Source: Lagopus muta (taxonomy: Eukaryota; Chordata; Aves; Galliformes; Phasianidae). Taken from it: a stretch of 64,000 bases of DNA. This document shows positions 32,026 through 42,982 of this stretch, piece by piece (the stretch's first letter is position 1; the number at the start of each line of letters is the position of its first letter). A program made the translations under genes and the position numbers. The notes under the pieces are model-generated. The model saw only the letters and a list, made by a program, of their open reading frames with translations. It was not told the DNA's origin and did not search any database. The stretch covers positions 3,577,505-3,641,504 of the forward strand of contig NC_064434.1 of NCBI RefSeq assembly GCF_023343835.1, read 5' to 3'.

Positions 32026-35000
32026 ATGAGGATCCTCCAGCTGGTCTTTGCCATCGTTGTCATTCTCCTCCTCCAGGATGCACCTGGTAAGGACCAAATA
32101 TTTGCAGAGGTTTGTGTAGGATGGTGGAGAGATAAGAGACAGGACTCGATCCCCAGGTAGAGGCAGACAAGATAGAGCAGTCAAGTCAAGTCAAGTCGAG
32201 TCTGACACGACTCTTGCTTCCGAGGAACAGATTTGTTCTCTACAAAGCAGAGAGAACACCATGACAAACAAAAAGCAACTTTTGCAAAAAGCAAAGGAAG
32301 GAAAGCAGGGAGAAAGATTGAAAGGTCATTTTTTTGTTTTGCTTTGTCTCAGTTCTTCTGGGATTCTGTTTTAATAGGGAAGTCTTCCTTAGCTGTGCTG
32401 TTTGACTGGTTGCTTGTATATAGAATCATAGAGTTGTTTGAGTTGGAAGGGACCTCTAAAGGCCATCTGGTCCAACTCCCCTGCCCTGAGCAGGGACACC
32501 CACAGCTCCATCAGTGCTCAGAGCCCATCCAGCCTGACCTTGGCTGTCTGCAGGGATGGGGCACTGCCATCTCTCTGGGCAAATGCACATGTTAGGAGCT
32601 CAGGTCTCACCCAGCCACAGGGTCACCGCCGGTATTACGAGGACTGTGATGATGTAACCCCTATAGAAACCAACTCTGATAATCAAGAAGAGGAGATTTA
32701 TTGATGTGGTGTGTCTACACTCCCATTTAGTTAACTTAAGTCCTAAGGATAAAAGGAGGGAGAAGGACTTGTCCACTCCCTGATGTTGCATACCCATCAG
32801 TGCATTCCTCTCCAGAATCTCCAAGCCTGGTGTTCCTATTCTGTGTAAAGACATTGCCCAAGGGATCCACTTCACCTGACACATCCAACCCACAGCTGCC
32901 CATCTTGCCTAGGTTTAGCTGTTAAGATGTGTGCTGTGTTTGATGTTCAGGTCCCAAGCACTTACCATGAAGCTCCCTGTTCCAACTGCAGGTGTTGGTT
33001 GCTCACCCAGTATAACCGGTACGGTTCTGTTTGGGTTCCCAGCCCCCTAAGCAGCTCACCCATGCCCTTTGCCTCTGCAGCAAGAGGTTTTTCAGACAGC
33101 CAGCTGTGCAGGAACAACCATGGCCACTGCCGGAGGCTCTGCTTCCACATGGAGAGCTGGGCTGGGAGCTGCCTGAACGGCCGCCTGCGCTGCTGCAGGT
33201 GACAGAGATTGCACTGGGATGGACCAGCACTCCAGGGGCCACGCAGTCAGGACCATATGTAGGAGCTGCTCTCTCACACCATGGCTACATCCACATCTGA
33301 TTTTGTCTGCCACCAATAAACCACTGAGTTTTCAATGTCTTTCTGCATCTGGACCTTCCTTCATAATGCTTGGGGTTTGCTTTGTTTGCTCACACGGAGG
33401 CATTTAAGGATGCTTGGGATGCATCCAAACCATCTGGGCATCCTGCTGTGTGTGTCCCTTTTTGGCCAGGGCTTGGACCTGAGGTCCCTTCCCACTTCAA
33501 CCTTTCCATGATTCTGTGGATCAGCGATTCTGTGATTTCACTCATGCTGACACAGTAGGAGAGTTAAATAAAAAGACAAGTTCCCCATGCAGCTGGTGAT
33601 AAAAACCAGCTGGAGGAGTTCTTCCAGCCTCATTTGCTGGCAGGAGATTGCCCAGGTTGTCTGTTTTTGTGAGTATGGGGCAGAAGAAGGGGGCTGAAGC
33701 CACCAACCAGACTTTGGATGGGCTCTGGGTGCTGACACGTGCAAAGCACTTGATGTGGGGGATGAATGAATAGATGAAAAAATGCCGTTTGAATAGGAGA
33801 AAAAAAAAATCCAGTTATGTCAGGCTTGGTGACAGCAGGTGGCAGTCCCAGCCTGCTTCTCTGCTTCTGCTGCAGAAGGAAAGGAAAGAGGGAAGGGAAG
33901 GGAAGGGAAGGGAAGGGAAGGGAAGGGAAGGGAAGGGAAGGGAAGGGAAGGGAAGGGAAGGGAAGGGAAGGGAAGGGAAGGGAAGGGAAGGGAAGGGAAG
34001 GGAAGGGAAGGGAAGGGAAGGGAAGGGAAGGGAAGGGAAGGGAAGGGAAGGGAAGGGAAGGACCCTGATGTACAGAGCTGAATGGTGGCTGGAGAAGGGA
34101 CAGCTGGCATAGACAGTAGGCCTTGGAGTTTTTTAGGGACAGAAAAAATAAGTTCCTATATTTCATATTCTAACACAACATGAGGGGTATCGCTGCCTCA
34201 TCTGGTGGGTGGAAGTATGAATGGGAATAGGCCAGATGCATTAACATCAGGGAGAAAATCTGGTCAGCTGTTGATGCAGGAAGAAATAGAGCTGCTCACC
34301 ATGAAGTGCTCTGCAGCAGGACTCATGGGAGCAGAGCATCACTTAGGAGAGGAATTAAATCAATGGGTGACAGGGCACCCATAACCTTTGGGGCTGGGAA
34401 TACCCCAAACTTGCTCCCCTTGATCCATGGCTGCAAATAGGATGCCTTTATGCCTTTACAGTGAGGGTGGTGAGGCACTGGCACAGGTTGCCCAGAGATG
34501 TGGTGTCCATGGAGACTTTCAAGGCAAGGCTGGACCAGACCTTGGGCAACCTGATCCAGCTGTGGCGTCCCTGTGCATTGCAGGGCTGTTGGACTAGATG
34601 GCCTTCAGAGGTCTCTTCCAACTCTAAGGATTCTATGATTCTTTATGCCTCCTGGTCTCAGGATGCTGCTCCTCTCTTCTGAGTGACAGTGCAGCTCCTC
34701 AGGGAGCTGGGATAGCTCAGCCAGAGGTTAGCAGCCACTCTGGCTCACCCAGACCCCATGGAGCAGATAAGGCTCCCCTTGATAACAAGACCTGCCAGCA
34801 GCAAGCCTCCAGTTTTCCACCTTTTTGAAGTCTGCCTGGTGAGGCTGTGCAGAACTTTGTCCGCTTGCCAAAGTAACCAACTTCCAGCTCCAGCCTTCTT
34901 CTTCCCTCCTTTCCCTGCTCTTCCTCCTCGCTCCTCCATGCACACGCTGCTCCACGAGGCCGATAGGGACTCTAGGGGGGGAGTGAGGGGCTGATGTCAT

Positions 35001-36491
35001 CTGTTTTTGGCTCTGTAGAGGAGAAGACAGTGTCGGAGGAGGTGAGGGTCGACACGTCTGCCTCTACCCAGCCTGGCGCCGGGAGCAACTGGGAGCCTTC
35101 CTCCCGCAGCCGCCTCCACTCCTTATCAGGGCAGGATGACATTGTGGGGACCCGAGTGGGGAAGAAGGTGGGAGAGCTGAATGGGAGCCTTGTGAGAAGG
35201 GTGTGTGTGTGTGTGTGTGTGTGTGCGTGCTGGAAACAGCTCCTGGCAGGAGCCAAGGGGGGAAATAGCTTGCAGCAGGATGGAGCCTGCTATCAGCTAT
35301 GTGCTGGAGTCAATGAGGCTCCTGCTGAGGTTAACCTCTCCCATCCTGGGCAGGCAAGCTGGAAAATTCTATGTGGTTGTCTGTGAAGGGTTAAAAGATC
35401 CCCTGTGCCATTCAAGGAGGAGGATGAGCCCTACGAGCAGAGGGAGGGAGGTGACAACCTCTATTCCTTACCCAAAGTGTGGGGTATGCATACAGGGCTG
35501 GCTGTGACTGTACTGGGAAGATGGGAACTGTTGTGAGATGGAGCAAAAGGTCCTCCTCCAAAGGATTTTGACATTTTTCTACCCAATTCTGAAGAGAAAA
35601 TTTTATTGTCCATGGAACAGCAATGATATCTAACGTCACCCACTCTTCTCTCTCTAAGAAATAAGGTTTGATCATAGAGTCTTAGAATGTTAGAATCATC
35701 AAAAAAACGAATGATTGAACCACTGAATCATCAAATCATCAAGTCACCAAATCACAGAATGGCTTGGGTTGGAAGAAACCTTAAGGCCATCCAGTTCCAA
35801 CCCCTCTGTCACAGGCACAGTTGCCACCCACTGGATCATGTTGCCCAGGGCCCCTTCCAGAAAAGATCAGAGAAGAATGAAGCATTTTTAGGTAAACCCA
35901 GAACCAAACTGTGCCTCCTCTCTCCTACAACACATCTTCAGGGAGGGAAAAGCCTGGTGGGAGGTGGGAGATGCAGCCCAAAGAGGGAGATGGATCCGTA
36001 GTGCCTTGACCTCCAAACATTTCTGACTGTGTCAGAGAAAAGCATGTCACTTGGTCACAGCTGATGTCTCAGAGTGTAATAAAGTACATTTTCCAGGCAT
36101 AAATAAATGACTTCATCCTCCTGGCAAGGTGCTCTGGGCCACGTGGAGGAAAAACAGTGCAGGAGCACTGCAGCTCCCTGAGGATGGAACCGATGGGACA
36201 GCTCCAAGGCAAACACCACAGGCAGCATCCAGGCTGCAAATCTGGGATTTGGCTTTCCAGGATGCTGCCAAAACGTGTGGCTCTTGGTCTGGATATACCC
36301 TGGGATGAAAGGCAGAGCTGAAAGTTCCGGGGGAAGGCTTTGCATCCCAGATGTGGGATGGTAGGTGAGCCCTTCCTCTACTCCATCCCCCTTTCCCCAG
36401 GGTCTCCACCAAGCAGCCCTTTTCCAACCCTAAACTTTCAGTGCTGCACACAGAAGAGCAGGACCCTTCCCCAAGCCTGGGAGGGACGTGA
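32026..36491 (+). CDS. AvBD13: AvBD13 avian beta-defensin, long and short forms
   Basis: Exon 32026-32086 encodes leader MRILQLVFAIVVILLLQDAP and ends in G|GTAAGG. Exon 33081-33198 begins ARGFSDSQLC and carries C-x6-C-x3-C-x9-C-x6-CC, ending LRCC plus two bases of Arg. A donor (CAG|GTGACA) follows at 33199. Exon 36401-36491, after CTTTCCCCAG, completes Arg and adds VSTKQPFSNPK...SPSLGGT. This gives 89 residues, the exact length of chicken AvBD13 as I recall, with a near-identical tail. Without that splice, translation stops at the TGA at 33200, giving 60 residues ending in CCR, with a polyadenylation signal at 33315. The product is secreted and antimicrobial, and the short form is the usual defensin size. 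The introns hold CR1 pieces and a (GGGAA)n tract. Confidence 0.95.
32422..32585 (-). mobile_element. CR1 LINE 3'-end fragment in AvBD13 intron
   Basis: AGAATCATAGAGTTGTTTGA, GTTGGAAGGGACCTCTAAAG and CCCATCCAGCCTGACCTTGG. It is antisense to the gene. Confidence 0.92.
33315..33320 (+). terminator. AvBD13 proximal polyadenylation signal
   Basis: AATAAA 113 bases after the TGA that ends the short form; it would terminate the unspliced isoform. Confidence 0.65.
33465..33540 (+). mobile_element. CR1 LINE 3' terminus in AvBD13 intron
   Basis: GGTCCCTTCCCACTTCAACC, then CATGATTCTGTGG and TTCTGTGATTT tail units. Confidence 0.75.
33876..34061. repeat. (GGGAA)n pentanucleotide array
   Basis: About 35 almost perfect GGAAG units preceded by a few imperfect ones. 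The plus strand is pure purine for some 180 bases. It sits in the long AvBD13 intron between the six-cysteine exon and the tail exon. Open frames on both strands across it are artefacts of the repeat. Confidence 0.97.
34460..34645 (+). mobile_element. CR1 LINE 3'-end fragment in AvBD13 intron
   Basis: GTGAGGGTGGTGAGGCACTG, GGTTGCCCAGAGATGTGGTG, GGACTAGATGGCCTTCAGAG and GATTCTATGATTCT tail. Confidence 0.92.
35201..35229. repeat. (GT)n microsatellite
   Basis: About 14 GT units with one GC interruption near the end. Confidence 0.95.
35670..35865 (-). mobile_element. CR1 LINE 3'-end fragment with diverged tail array
   Basis: Repeated ATCA-rich tail variants (35670-35754) precede AATGGCTTGGGTTGGAAG and TTAAGGCCATCCAGTTCC. 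The tail has expanded and diverged from the octamer consensus. Confidence 0.85.
36401..36491 (+). CDS. AvBD13: AvBD13 exon 4, C-terminal tail
   Basis: Follows the acceptor CTTTCCCCAG. In the frame set by the upstream AG of Arg60 it encodes 29 residues, V-STKQPFSNPK-LSVLHTEEQDP-SPSLGGT, then TGA. I recall the chicken tail as F-STKQPFSNPK-H..., with the same length and end. Conservation of frame and length argues that the exon is translated. The nearest downstream AATAAA is at 37121. Confidence 0.9.
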
Positions 36492-37604
36492 AAGCTGTCA
36501 GGAGGCTTTATTGTCCAGATCTTCAGGCTGCTATCAGCAACTCCCACACGCTGGAAGTGAGATATGTGTGACAACATTTTTTCCGTTGGCAAGCTTATCG
36601 TTGCTGAGAAGAGGGGAAGGGATTGGGGAGGGCAATGGAGAGAAGGGGGGAAAGGAAGGGAGGTGGATAGGTACGAATGCCCTCCCTCTCCATCCTTCGT
36701 TCACCCCGTGCTCCCCAGACCTATGAAAGGAGAGGAAAACATGTTTTTGGAGGAGCACATTGGCAACAGAGTTATGTCAGACCTACAGCCTGCTGGCCCA
36801 GTAGGGACTATACCAAATTCCTTGGGTAAGATTCTAAAACTCTCTTCCTGAAAACGTATCTCTTAATTCATATGGGTATACGTACAAATGGAAAGACTTT
36901 CTGGAGGGATATTGGCTGGGCTAGCAAGACCTCATGGGGTATGATCCCAGTTGTCAACTGCACGTTGTATCTCATCATGTTTTTGCACTGATCAGATTGT
37001 CAGGCTCTGGGAAGGAAGGGTCTTGGCCCACAGTCTTGTTTTGCAGAGCAGAGCCTGAAACCTGGCTTCCTCAGTCTTTGGAGAAGGAAAAAAACCCAAC
37101 AAAACAACACAATCCACACCAATAAACACTTGATGCCACAGCTTTAGGAAACTACAACGTTCGTCAAGCTTTGCCATAGAAGTCTCAAGCTGGCAATACT
37201 TGTGATGGCGACACATCTTGGTCTGTAGGGCAAGAAGCTGAGTGAGGTTAGAGGTGGGATTTCAGGGGTCAGCACTGAACACATGGGAAAACACATGGGA
37301 AGCACAAGGTGGAGGAAAAAAGTGCTTGTTTTTTTTTGTTCAGTGAAATGATTATTGCTGGTGATGACTTTGGAGGCCAGGCAGAATCTTCTCACTGGCC
37401 ATTGCCAGCCCCTGTGACACTGGCTGGGCCATCATGAGATAAAAATGAACCTCAGAACATGTGGGGATCCCTTCTGTATCTCAAGCACAGGAGAGAAGAG
37501 TGGGTTTGGATGGATGATGAGTCTGGAATAGATGAGTTTGCAGCAGTAACACTCTCATGAAAGCAGTGGTCATCTTTTGCACAACTTCTTACACAGGAGA
37601 AAGG
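36492..37604. other. AvBD13 long-form 3' region
   Basis: If the tail exon is terminal, the 3'UTR would run to the AATAAA at 37121-37126. Otherwise nothing recognised. Confidence 0.5.
37121..37126 (+). terminator. Candidate distal AvBD13 polyadenylation signal
   Basis: AATAAA 630 bases after the long-form stop; the first such hexamer I find on this strand downstream of exon 4. Confidence 0.35.
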
Positions 37605-37800
37605 GAAGGGTGAATTTAAACTAAAGGAGAGGAGATTTAGATTAGCTATTGAGAGGATATTCTGTGCTGAGGCACTGGAACAGGTTACCCAGAGCTGTGG
37701 GTGTCCCATCCCTGAAGGGGATGGCAGGAGTTGGAACTGGATCGGCTTTAAGGACCCTTCCAACTCCAGGCTTCCTATGATCTGCGATTCTATGAAATGA
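37605..37800 (+). mobile_element. CR1 LINE 3'-end fragment
   Basis: GGAGATTTAGATTAGCTATT, GAGGCACTGGAACAGGTTAC, GGAGTTGGAACTGGATCGGC and a GATTCTATGAAA end. Confidence 0.9.
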
Positions 37801-38907
37801 AGCAGTGGTGTTATAAAGCCAGCCAGGTACTGTGAAGAGAAAAAAGTCCCTCATTTTTTTGGAAATTCTCTCATATCTATACATAAGTGCAACACATCTG
37901 TTGTACTACATCCATGTTGTGTAGCTTCTTAGGACAGAAGACTCTTGCCAGCTTGCTCTTTCACTGTCCAGGCAAGTGAGGAGTAGAAGAGCTTCCCTTA
38001 GGGCCCCAGAAGCTTCTCCATACTCATCCATTCAGAACATAAAGCAGCACAGCTGGACTGCAGGAGTTTGGCAGAGTCCAGAGACACCTCCAGTTGCTTC
38101 CTTGCCCAAATGCTTCTTATTCTTTCCTTTATTGTTTTCTCTCTTGCAGGTCACCAAAGTGGGGGGACCTGCTCTGAGGGGTGATATCTGCACCAGGGAA
38201 GTATGATGGGCTAATGGTACAGGGGTAAGACTCCAACTTCTGGGGTCATGGAAAGGATAATGCAAGTGGAACTTCAACCAGCTTGGATGGACCAAGGCAC
38301 AACTGCACGAGAATTAAAAACAGGACAGAAATACATTGGCCAAAAATACGTAGGGTAGCATTTGCTGAGCATGATGGTGGCTCTGGAGGCAGACAGATCC
38401 CAAATTAGCATTCAGCCATGCATGGGTTAGCTCTAGGAATCTCTTGTATGAGCCACAGGGAGAAAGGAGAAGAGGTTCCCCCTGTGGCTTGTCCTCCTTG
38501 AGAAATCTTAAAGCAAAACTTCTGACTCATTTAGAAACACTGTCAGTAAGTACATGCAGGAAGACTTTCGAGAGGGTTCTGCACCAGCCCAGAAGTATCT
38601 CTGGTGCTGATCCATCTTCCAGGCAGTGAAATAAATACTGAATAAAAAAACAGTGTTTTTTTTTTCTTGGCTGTGACTGCCTGAGCCAATATCCCAGCAA
38701 ACAAGAGGTCAATAAAGGATCGACAAGAGAAAGTTCCTTATTTAAGGTTTGGCACTTGTTCAGCTACAGCATTTGCTCTGACACGTGGTGGGCTGGTCTC
38801 TGTTCCTGCTTCTGAATGGCTCTCCAAGTCTTCCTGCCTCAGTTTACCCACATGTGAGATGGAGGCAAAGGTAACGCAGTGTCCCGAAGATGAATGCTCA
38901 TGAAGAT
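37801..38907. other. Intergenic, nothing recognised
   Basis: Unique sequence with short frames. Confidence 0.5.
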
Positions 38908-38990
38908 ATGGAGCCATTGAGGCTGGAGGGGACCTCACGACTCTCTGATCCACCCTAACTCCAGCCAGGGCAACCTGGGATCACCTGGGA
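38908..38990 (-). mobile_element. CR1 LINE 3'-end scrap
   Basis: GGAGCCATTGAGGCTGGAGG, GGACCTCACGACTCTCTGAT; short and diverged. Confidence 0.6.
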
Positions 38991-39296
38991 TCTGAAGGAG
39001 GTGCCCAGGGTGTCAGACACCGTTTATTAGAAATATCTTAGAATAGAGTCCTTGTTGTGTCTTTACAGTAACAGAGGCTATCTTGGGACACAGACTGTTA
39101 CGGAAGAACCACTTTCTTTCATACTGAAGAAAGTGCTTTTTGACAGAATTAAACCTCCCACAGAAACATCCTGTGGCTCCGACGTATTATTTTTTCCCCT
39201 TGAGCAAACCGAAAAGCAAAAGCGTTCTGCACGAAAACCCCTTCTGTAAAAATAATAATAATAATAAAAATGTCTATAAAAAGTGATTTCCACCTC

Positions 39297-39833
39297 TTAC
39301 CACGCAAATTTTGTTCTGGGGGGGGATGCAAACCCATTTCTGTCCCCCATCCCAGTGAAAACAAAAGCTGGGGGTGCACCTCGCCCGGTCCCCAGGGTGC
39401 TCGGCCGTGCCTGCCGAGGCCGTGGGAGTTTGGCTACTGTTATCCGGCTCTTATCAGCACTCATGTGCAGCCTGTCACCGATCCCACTTAGCTCAATGAT
39501 CCCGGGCTGAGCCCAGTCTCCAGAGGACCCCGCTATCTCCGGACTGGCGGAGACCTTGGCTGGGATTGGCGTCTTCTGACGACAGAGGAGCTGCTCCGAC
39601 TCCCAACCCTCTCCTGTTGCTTCTCCAGGCTCCTCTCTCAGGGTCTGGCAAGGGTTTGCCTGCTTCTTGCTGACCAAAATAGCAGCAGAGATAACAAACC
39701 CAAGCAGGGACATGGTGGCGAATTTCCATTCACAAATGCAGCCTCCCCACCCCCCAAGGAGAGGACAACCTGGCCACCACCACCCCCTGCTCCCCACCTT
39801 CTCCCTTTGTACAGAGGAAACAAAGGAGTGCAA
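39297..39833 (-). other. Unrecognised open frame with leader-like segment
   Basis: A 178-codon minus-strand frame. An internal ATG at 39713 starts MSLLGFVISAAILVSKKQAN, a plausible signal peptide or membrane anchor. About 70 residues later comes IIELSGIGDRLHMSADKSR. The DNA is GC-rich and holds more CpG than its surroundings. I recognise no family. No TATA box or clear polyadenylation signal was found, and the plus strand is also open in part. It may be a small gene, a decayed one, or a conserved noncoding region. Confidence 0.2.
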
Positions 39834-40859
39834 GGAGCAGACCGTGTCTCAGGGTTGTCTTCTGCTCTCTTCGGATGAACAACCCATTCCCATACCTAGC
39901 AATTCCCAGAGTGTAGTCCAGGATCTGCCTTAGCTGTGGGGATTTCTGTTCTTGCATTTTCAGACTTCCTTTTCAGAGGCATTTTTCCACCTGAAAGGCC
40001 AAAAGGGATCTCGTCCTTGCCCATCCCAGGCAGCACCACCTCATACCCTACCAGCTATGTCACCGTGGGACCACATGTCCACATCCAGACCCACCAGACA
40101 AGAATGCAGGCTTCAGTGCACACCCAGAGATACCCAAAGCAGCAGTAGGATGCTGAGGGACAGACCCTGGAGTCCCACATTCCTACAGCTGCCCGAGACA
40201 TGCCTGGAAATGCTAGGAGACTTTGGCTCCCATAACCCAAATATTATCATCATGTCGTGTCCCATCCTGTGCCAGAGAGATGGGGATCCCAAGGGAAGCA
40301 CAAAGAGAGGAATGACAGTGACATGGTGATGGCCCCCCCATCACACAGCACTGTCAGGAACAGCCCCTGGAACAGGTTAGCAGGGCAGTTCTGGTGGGCC
40401 CATCTGCCTGCATCCTGTGGGTAGGGATGCTCTGCCCCATCTCATTGCTTTGTAGGATTAACCTCTTCACTTCTGGGGTCATCATACATCAGATCTGTTG
40501 GTCTAGCTACGTTGAAAGGACCTCCATGATTTCTCTTACCAAAAAAAGGAATGAAACAACAGTCTGTAATCTGTAAGGACTAAGACCTTGCTTTCAACCC
40601 CATCTATAGAGCACTGAGCTGAACAAGCCTTGAACACAGACTGGCCATCAATACATACCAGGGACCACCCCCAAAAATCTTTCCTGGAGTGAACAGGTCT
40701 TAGACCTGACACACTTCCAGCATCCCAAGGATTGAGAAACAATTCTGAAGGTCCACTATGCTACGTGTCCCTCATCACACCTATCTGTGCTCTGGGGAGG
40801 TCTGCAGCAAAGGGGACAGCAGCGATCAGGATGGAAGATGGCAAGAACACAAGGAAACA
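39834..40859. other. Intergenic, nothing recognised
   Basis: No supported features. Confidence 0.5.
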
Positions 40860-41090
40860 GCCTCACGTTGTGCTAGGGGAGGTTTGGATTGGATATCAGG
40901 AAGAAAGGGTTGCTAGGCATTGGAATGGGCTGCTCAGAGAGGTGCTGGAGTCCCATTCCCTGGAGGTATTTGGGGGATGTGTAGCCAGGGTGTTACTGAC
41001 ATGGGTTGGTGGTGGATTTGGTACTGTTGGTTTGATGATAGTGTCAGCCATTTTTAATCTAACAGTAGTGTGATTGTGTGATTCTAAAGG
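40860..41090 (+). mobile_element. CR1 LINE 3'-end fragment
   Basis: GGTTTGGATTGGATATCAGG, GGAATGGGCTGCTCAGAGAG, GGTGCTGGAGTCCCATTCCC and a GTGATTGTGTGATTCTA tail. An older-looking subfamily. Confidence 0.85.
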
Positions 41091-42209
41091 GAACCTTGAG
41101 GCTGGACAGACCGGGGACATTGGCACAAATGTCTGCTATGTAACATTATGTGATGTTTCCTCCAGAACTGTGGGTTCCCACTGAGCCCTGTCCCCTAGAA
41201 AACCCCTTCAATTGGGCTGTCTATCCCAAGAGCAGTGCCTCGGTCAGGCCTTGACTGTCAGGATTTCACAACAGGCTAATGAACAGTTTTGCACATGGAT
41301 TCAGCCAGCCAGGAACAACCCCACGTGCAGACCTGTAAGATCCCCATCCATCATCCCACACCTAGCTTTGGGGGCATTTTCTTAATGCAATGACAGACTT
41401 CTCCGGACCACTTTTGTCTTGGTGGCTTCCTTCTGCAGCACGATGTCTGCTGTAGCAGAAGCTAGAATTTCAATTTCCATGCCTTCTCCATGATTCCTCT
41501 ATGTTCCTCTTCCAGGTTCTTCTCCTTATCTACCACCACCTTCCTGTTTTTCTTCCTCACCCAGCACCCTCCAGCCTCCCCGGCTCCTGCACCATTGGCT
41601 CCTGTCAAAACACTTCCTCCTTTGGCCGACGTCCTTCTGCAGAGGCCATCCCAGAGACCATGGGCAACCCAGGATCTTCAATGGGAGAGTGGTGGCTCTG
41701 ACCCTGCACTGAAGGAAATAGCATTAGGCGGAAACGACAGCACCGGGATCCAAGAATAACTGTGCTATGGGCTACCCCAGGGATGCAGAGGTAAGCAGAA
41801 ATAAGCCTCCTTTGGAGGTCAAGGTAGTTCAGCTGAGATGTTTGTGCATCTTCTGGCGTAAACACTGGTCCTGGCTTTTTCAGTGGGTGCTTCTATCCCG
41901 TTTTTGGGACAGTTGTTTGTTCACCTTGGGACATGCAGCTCAGCACTGCAGTAGACAGGAAGGTGGGGATGATGGTAGGAGGCCCAAGCCCTTGACACAG
42001 GGGTTCCCAGCAGGAGGTCCCCACTTCTGTGGTGTTTGTTCCCTTGGGTCTGTGCGAGCTCAGGGCTAGGACATCACTCTGCTTGATGCTGGAATGACTC
42101 AGGACCATGAGATGGGGCCACCTCTTGCAACACAGTTGAGACCTTGGTGGACACTTGGTGGACACATGGGGCCAGGATGACACAGCCCATTCTGTGAGCT
42201 CTCGTTATT
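41091..42209. other. Intergenic, nothing recognised
   Basis: No gene supported. Frames at 41490-41760 overlap each other and lack family features. Confidence 0.5.
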
Positions 42210-42418
42210 TAGGTTTAGATTGGATAGAAGGGAAAAAAAAATTGCTGTGAGGGTGGTGAGGCACCAGCATAGCTTGCCCAGAGAGCCAGTGGGTGCCCCA
42301 TTCCTGGAGACACCCAAGGTCTGGGTGGATAGGGCTCTGAGCTGTAGGTGTTCACTGCAGGGAAATGGACTAGGTGAACTTTAAAGGCCCCTTCCAACTC
42401 AAACAGTCGTATGATGAT
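42210..42418 (+). mobile_element. CR1 LINE 3'-end fragment
   Basis: GGTTTAGATTGGATAGAAGG, GGTGGTGAGGCACCAGCATA, and CCTTCCAACTCAAACAGTCG directly before the next CR1. Confidence 0.9.
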
Positions 42419-42556
42419 TCAAAGCCAGGCTGGATAGGGCTGTGAGCAATCTGGTCTAGAGGGAGGTGTCCCTGCCTATAGCAGGGGTTGGAACTGGATG
42501 ATTTAAAGGCCCCTTCCAACCCAAACCATTCTATGAACATATGATTCTATGTTGAT
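42419..42556 (+). mobile_element. CR1 LINE 3'-end fragment, tandem to the previous one
   Basis: AAAGCCAGGCTGGATAGGGC, CCTGCCTATAGCAGGGGTTG and an AACCATTCTATGAACATATG tail, followed by a short GAT run. Its 5' junction recurs in inverted form at 46292-46320. Confidence 0.9.
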
Positions 42557-42784
42557 GATGATGATGATGGCTAGCATCCATCATTACAACTCTTCATGAC
42601 AGGAACTTCCTGCACCACTGTGATGTCCTGGAATGAAGACCCAGGGTCAGACACGGATGATGAGTTGAGGTCCCCACCATGCACACATCTGGAGGCACCA
42701 ACAGCTCCATGAACAAGGGCTGTCCAAGCCATGTGCTGGGACACCTTCTCCCTTTTTCCACATGAAAAAGGCCACCTCATGGGA

Positions 42785-42982
42785 AAACTTCTTGTCCTAA
42801 AGAGTGGTGATGCAGTGGCACAGCTGCCCATGGGGGTGGTGGGGTCAGCATCCCTGGAGGTGCTCCAGAACCACGGAGACGTGGCACTGAGGGAAGTGGA
42901 CAATATGCATGGTGGGTGTGAGCTGGAGTCAGGCTTGACAATCTTAGAGATCTTTTCCAGCCTTAATGATACTGTGACAAAA
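42785..42982 (+). mobile_element. CR1 LINE 3'-end fragment
   Basis: AGAGTGGTGATGCAGTGGCA, GGCACTGAGGGAAGTGGACA and TTTTCCAGCCTTAATGATAC. Same subfamily as 49245-49470. Confidence 0.88.

Noticed and set aside
33774-34166. Long open frames of GREGKGREGK or LPFPSLPFPS on both strands
   Set aside because: They are translations of the (GGGAA)n repeat, which has no stop in several frames.
36113-36592. 159-codon minus-strand frame
   Set aside because: It runs antisense over the AvBD13 tail exon, which explains the conserved sequence better; no family features.
40732-41126. Frames of 113 and 76 codons
   Set aside because: They overlap the CR1 fragment at 40860-41090 and reflect it.
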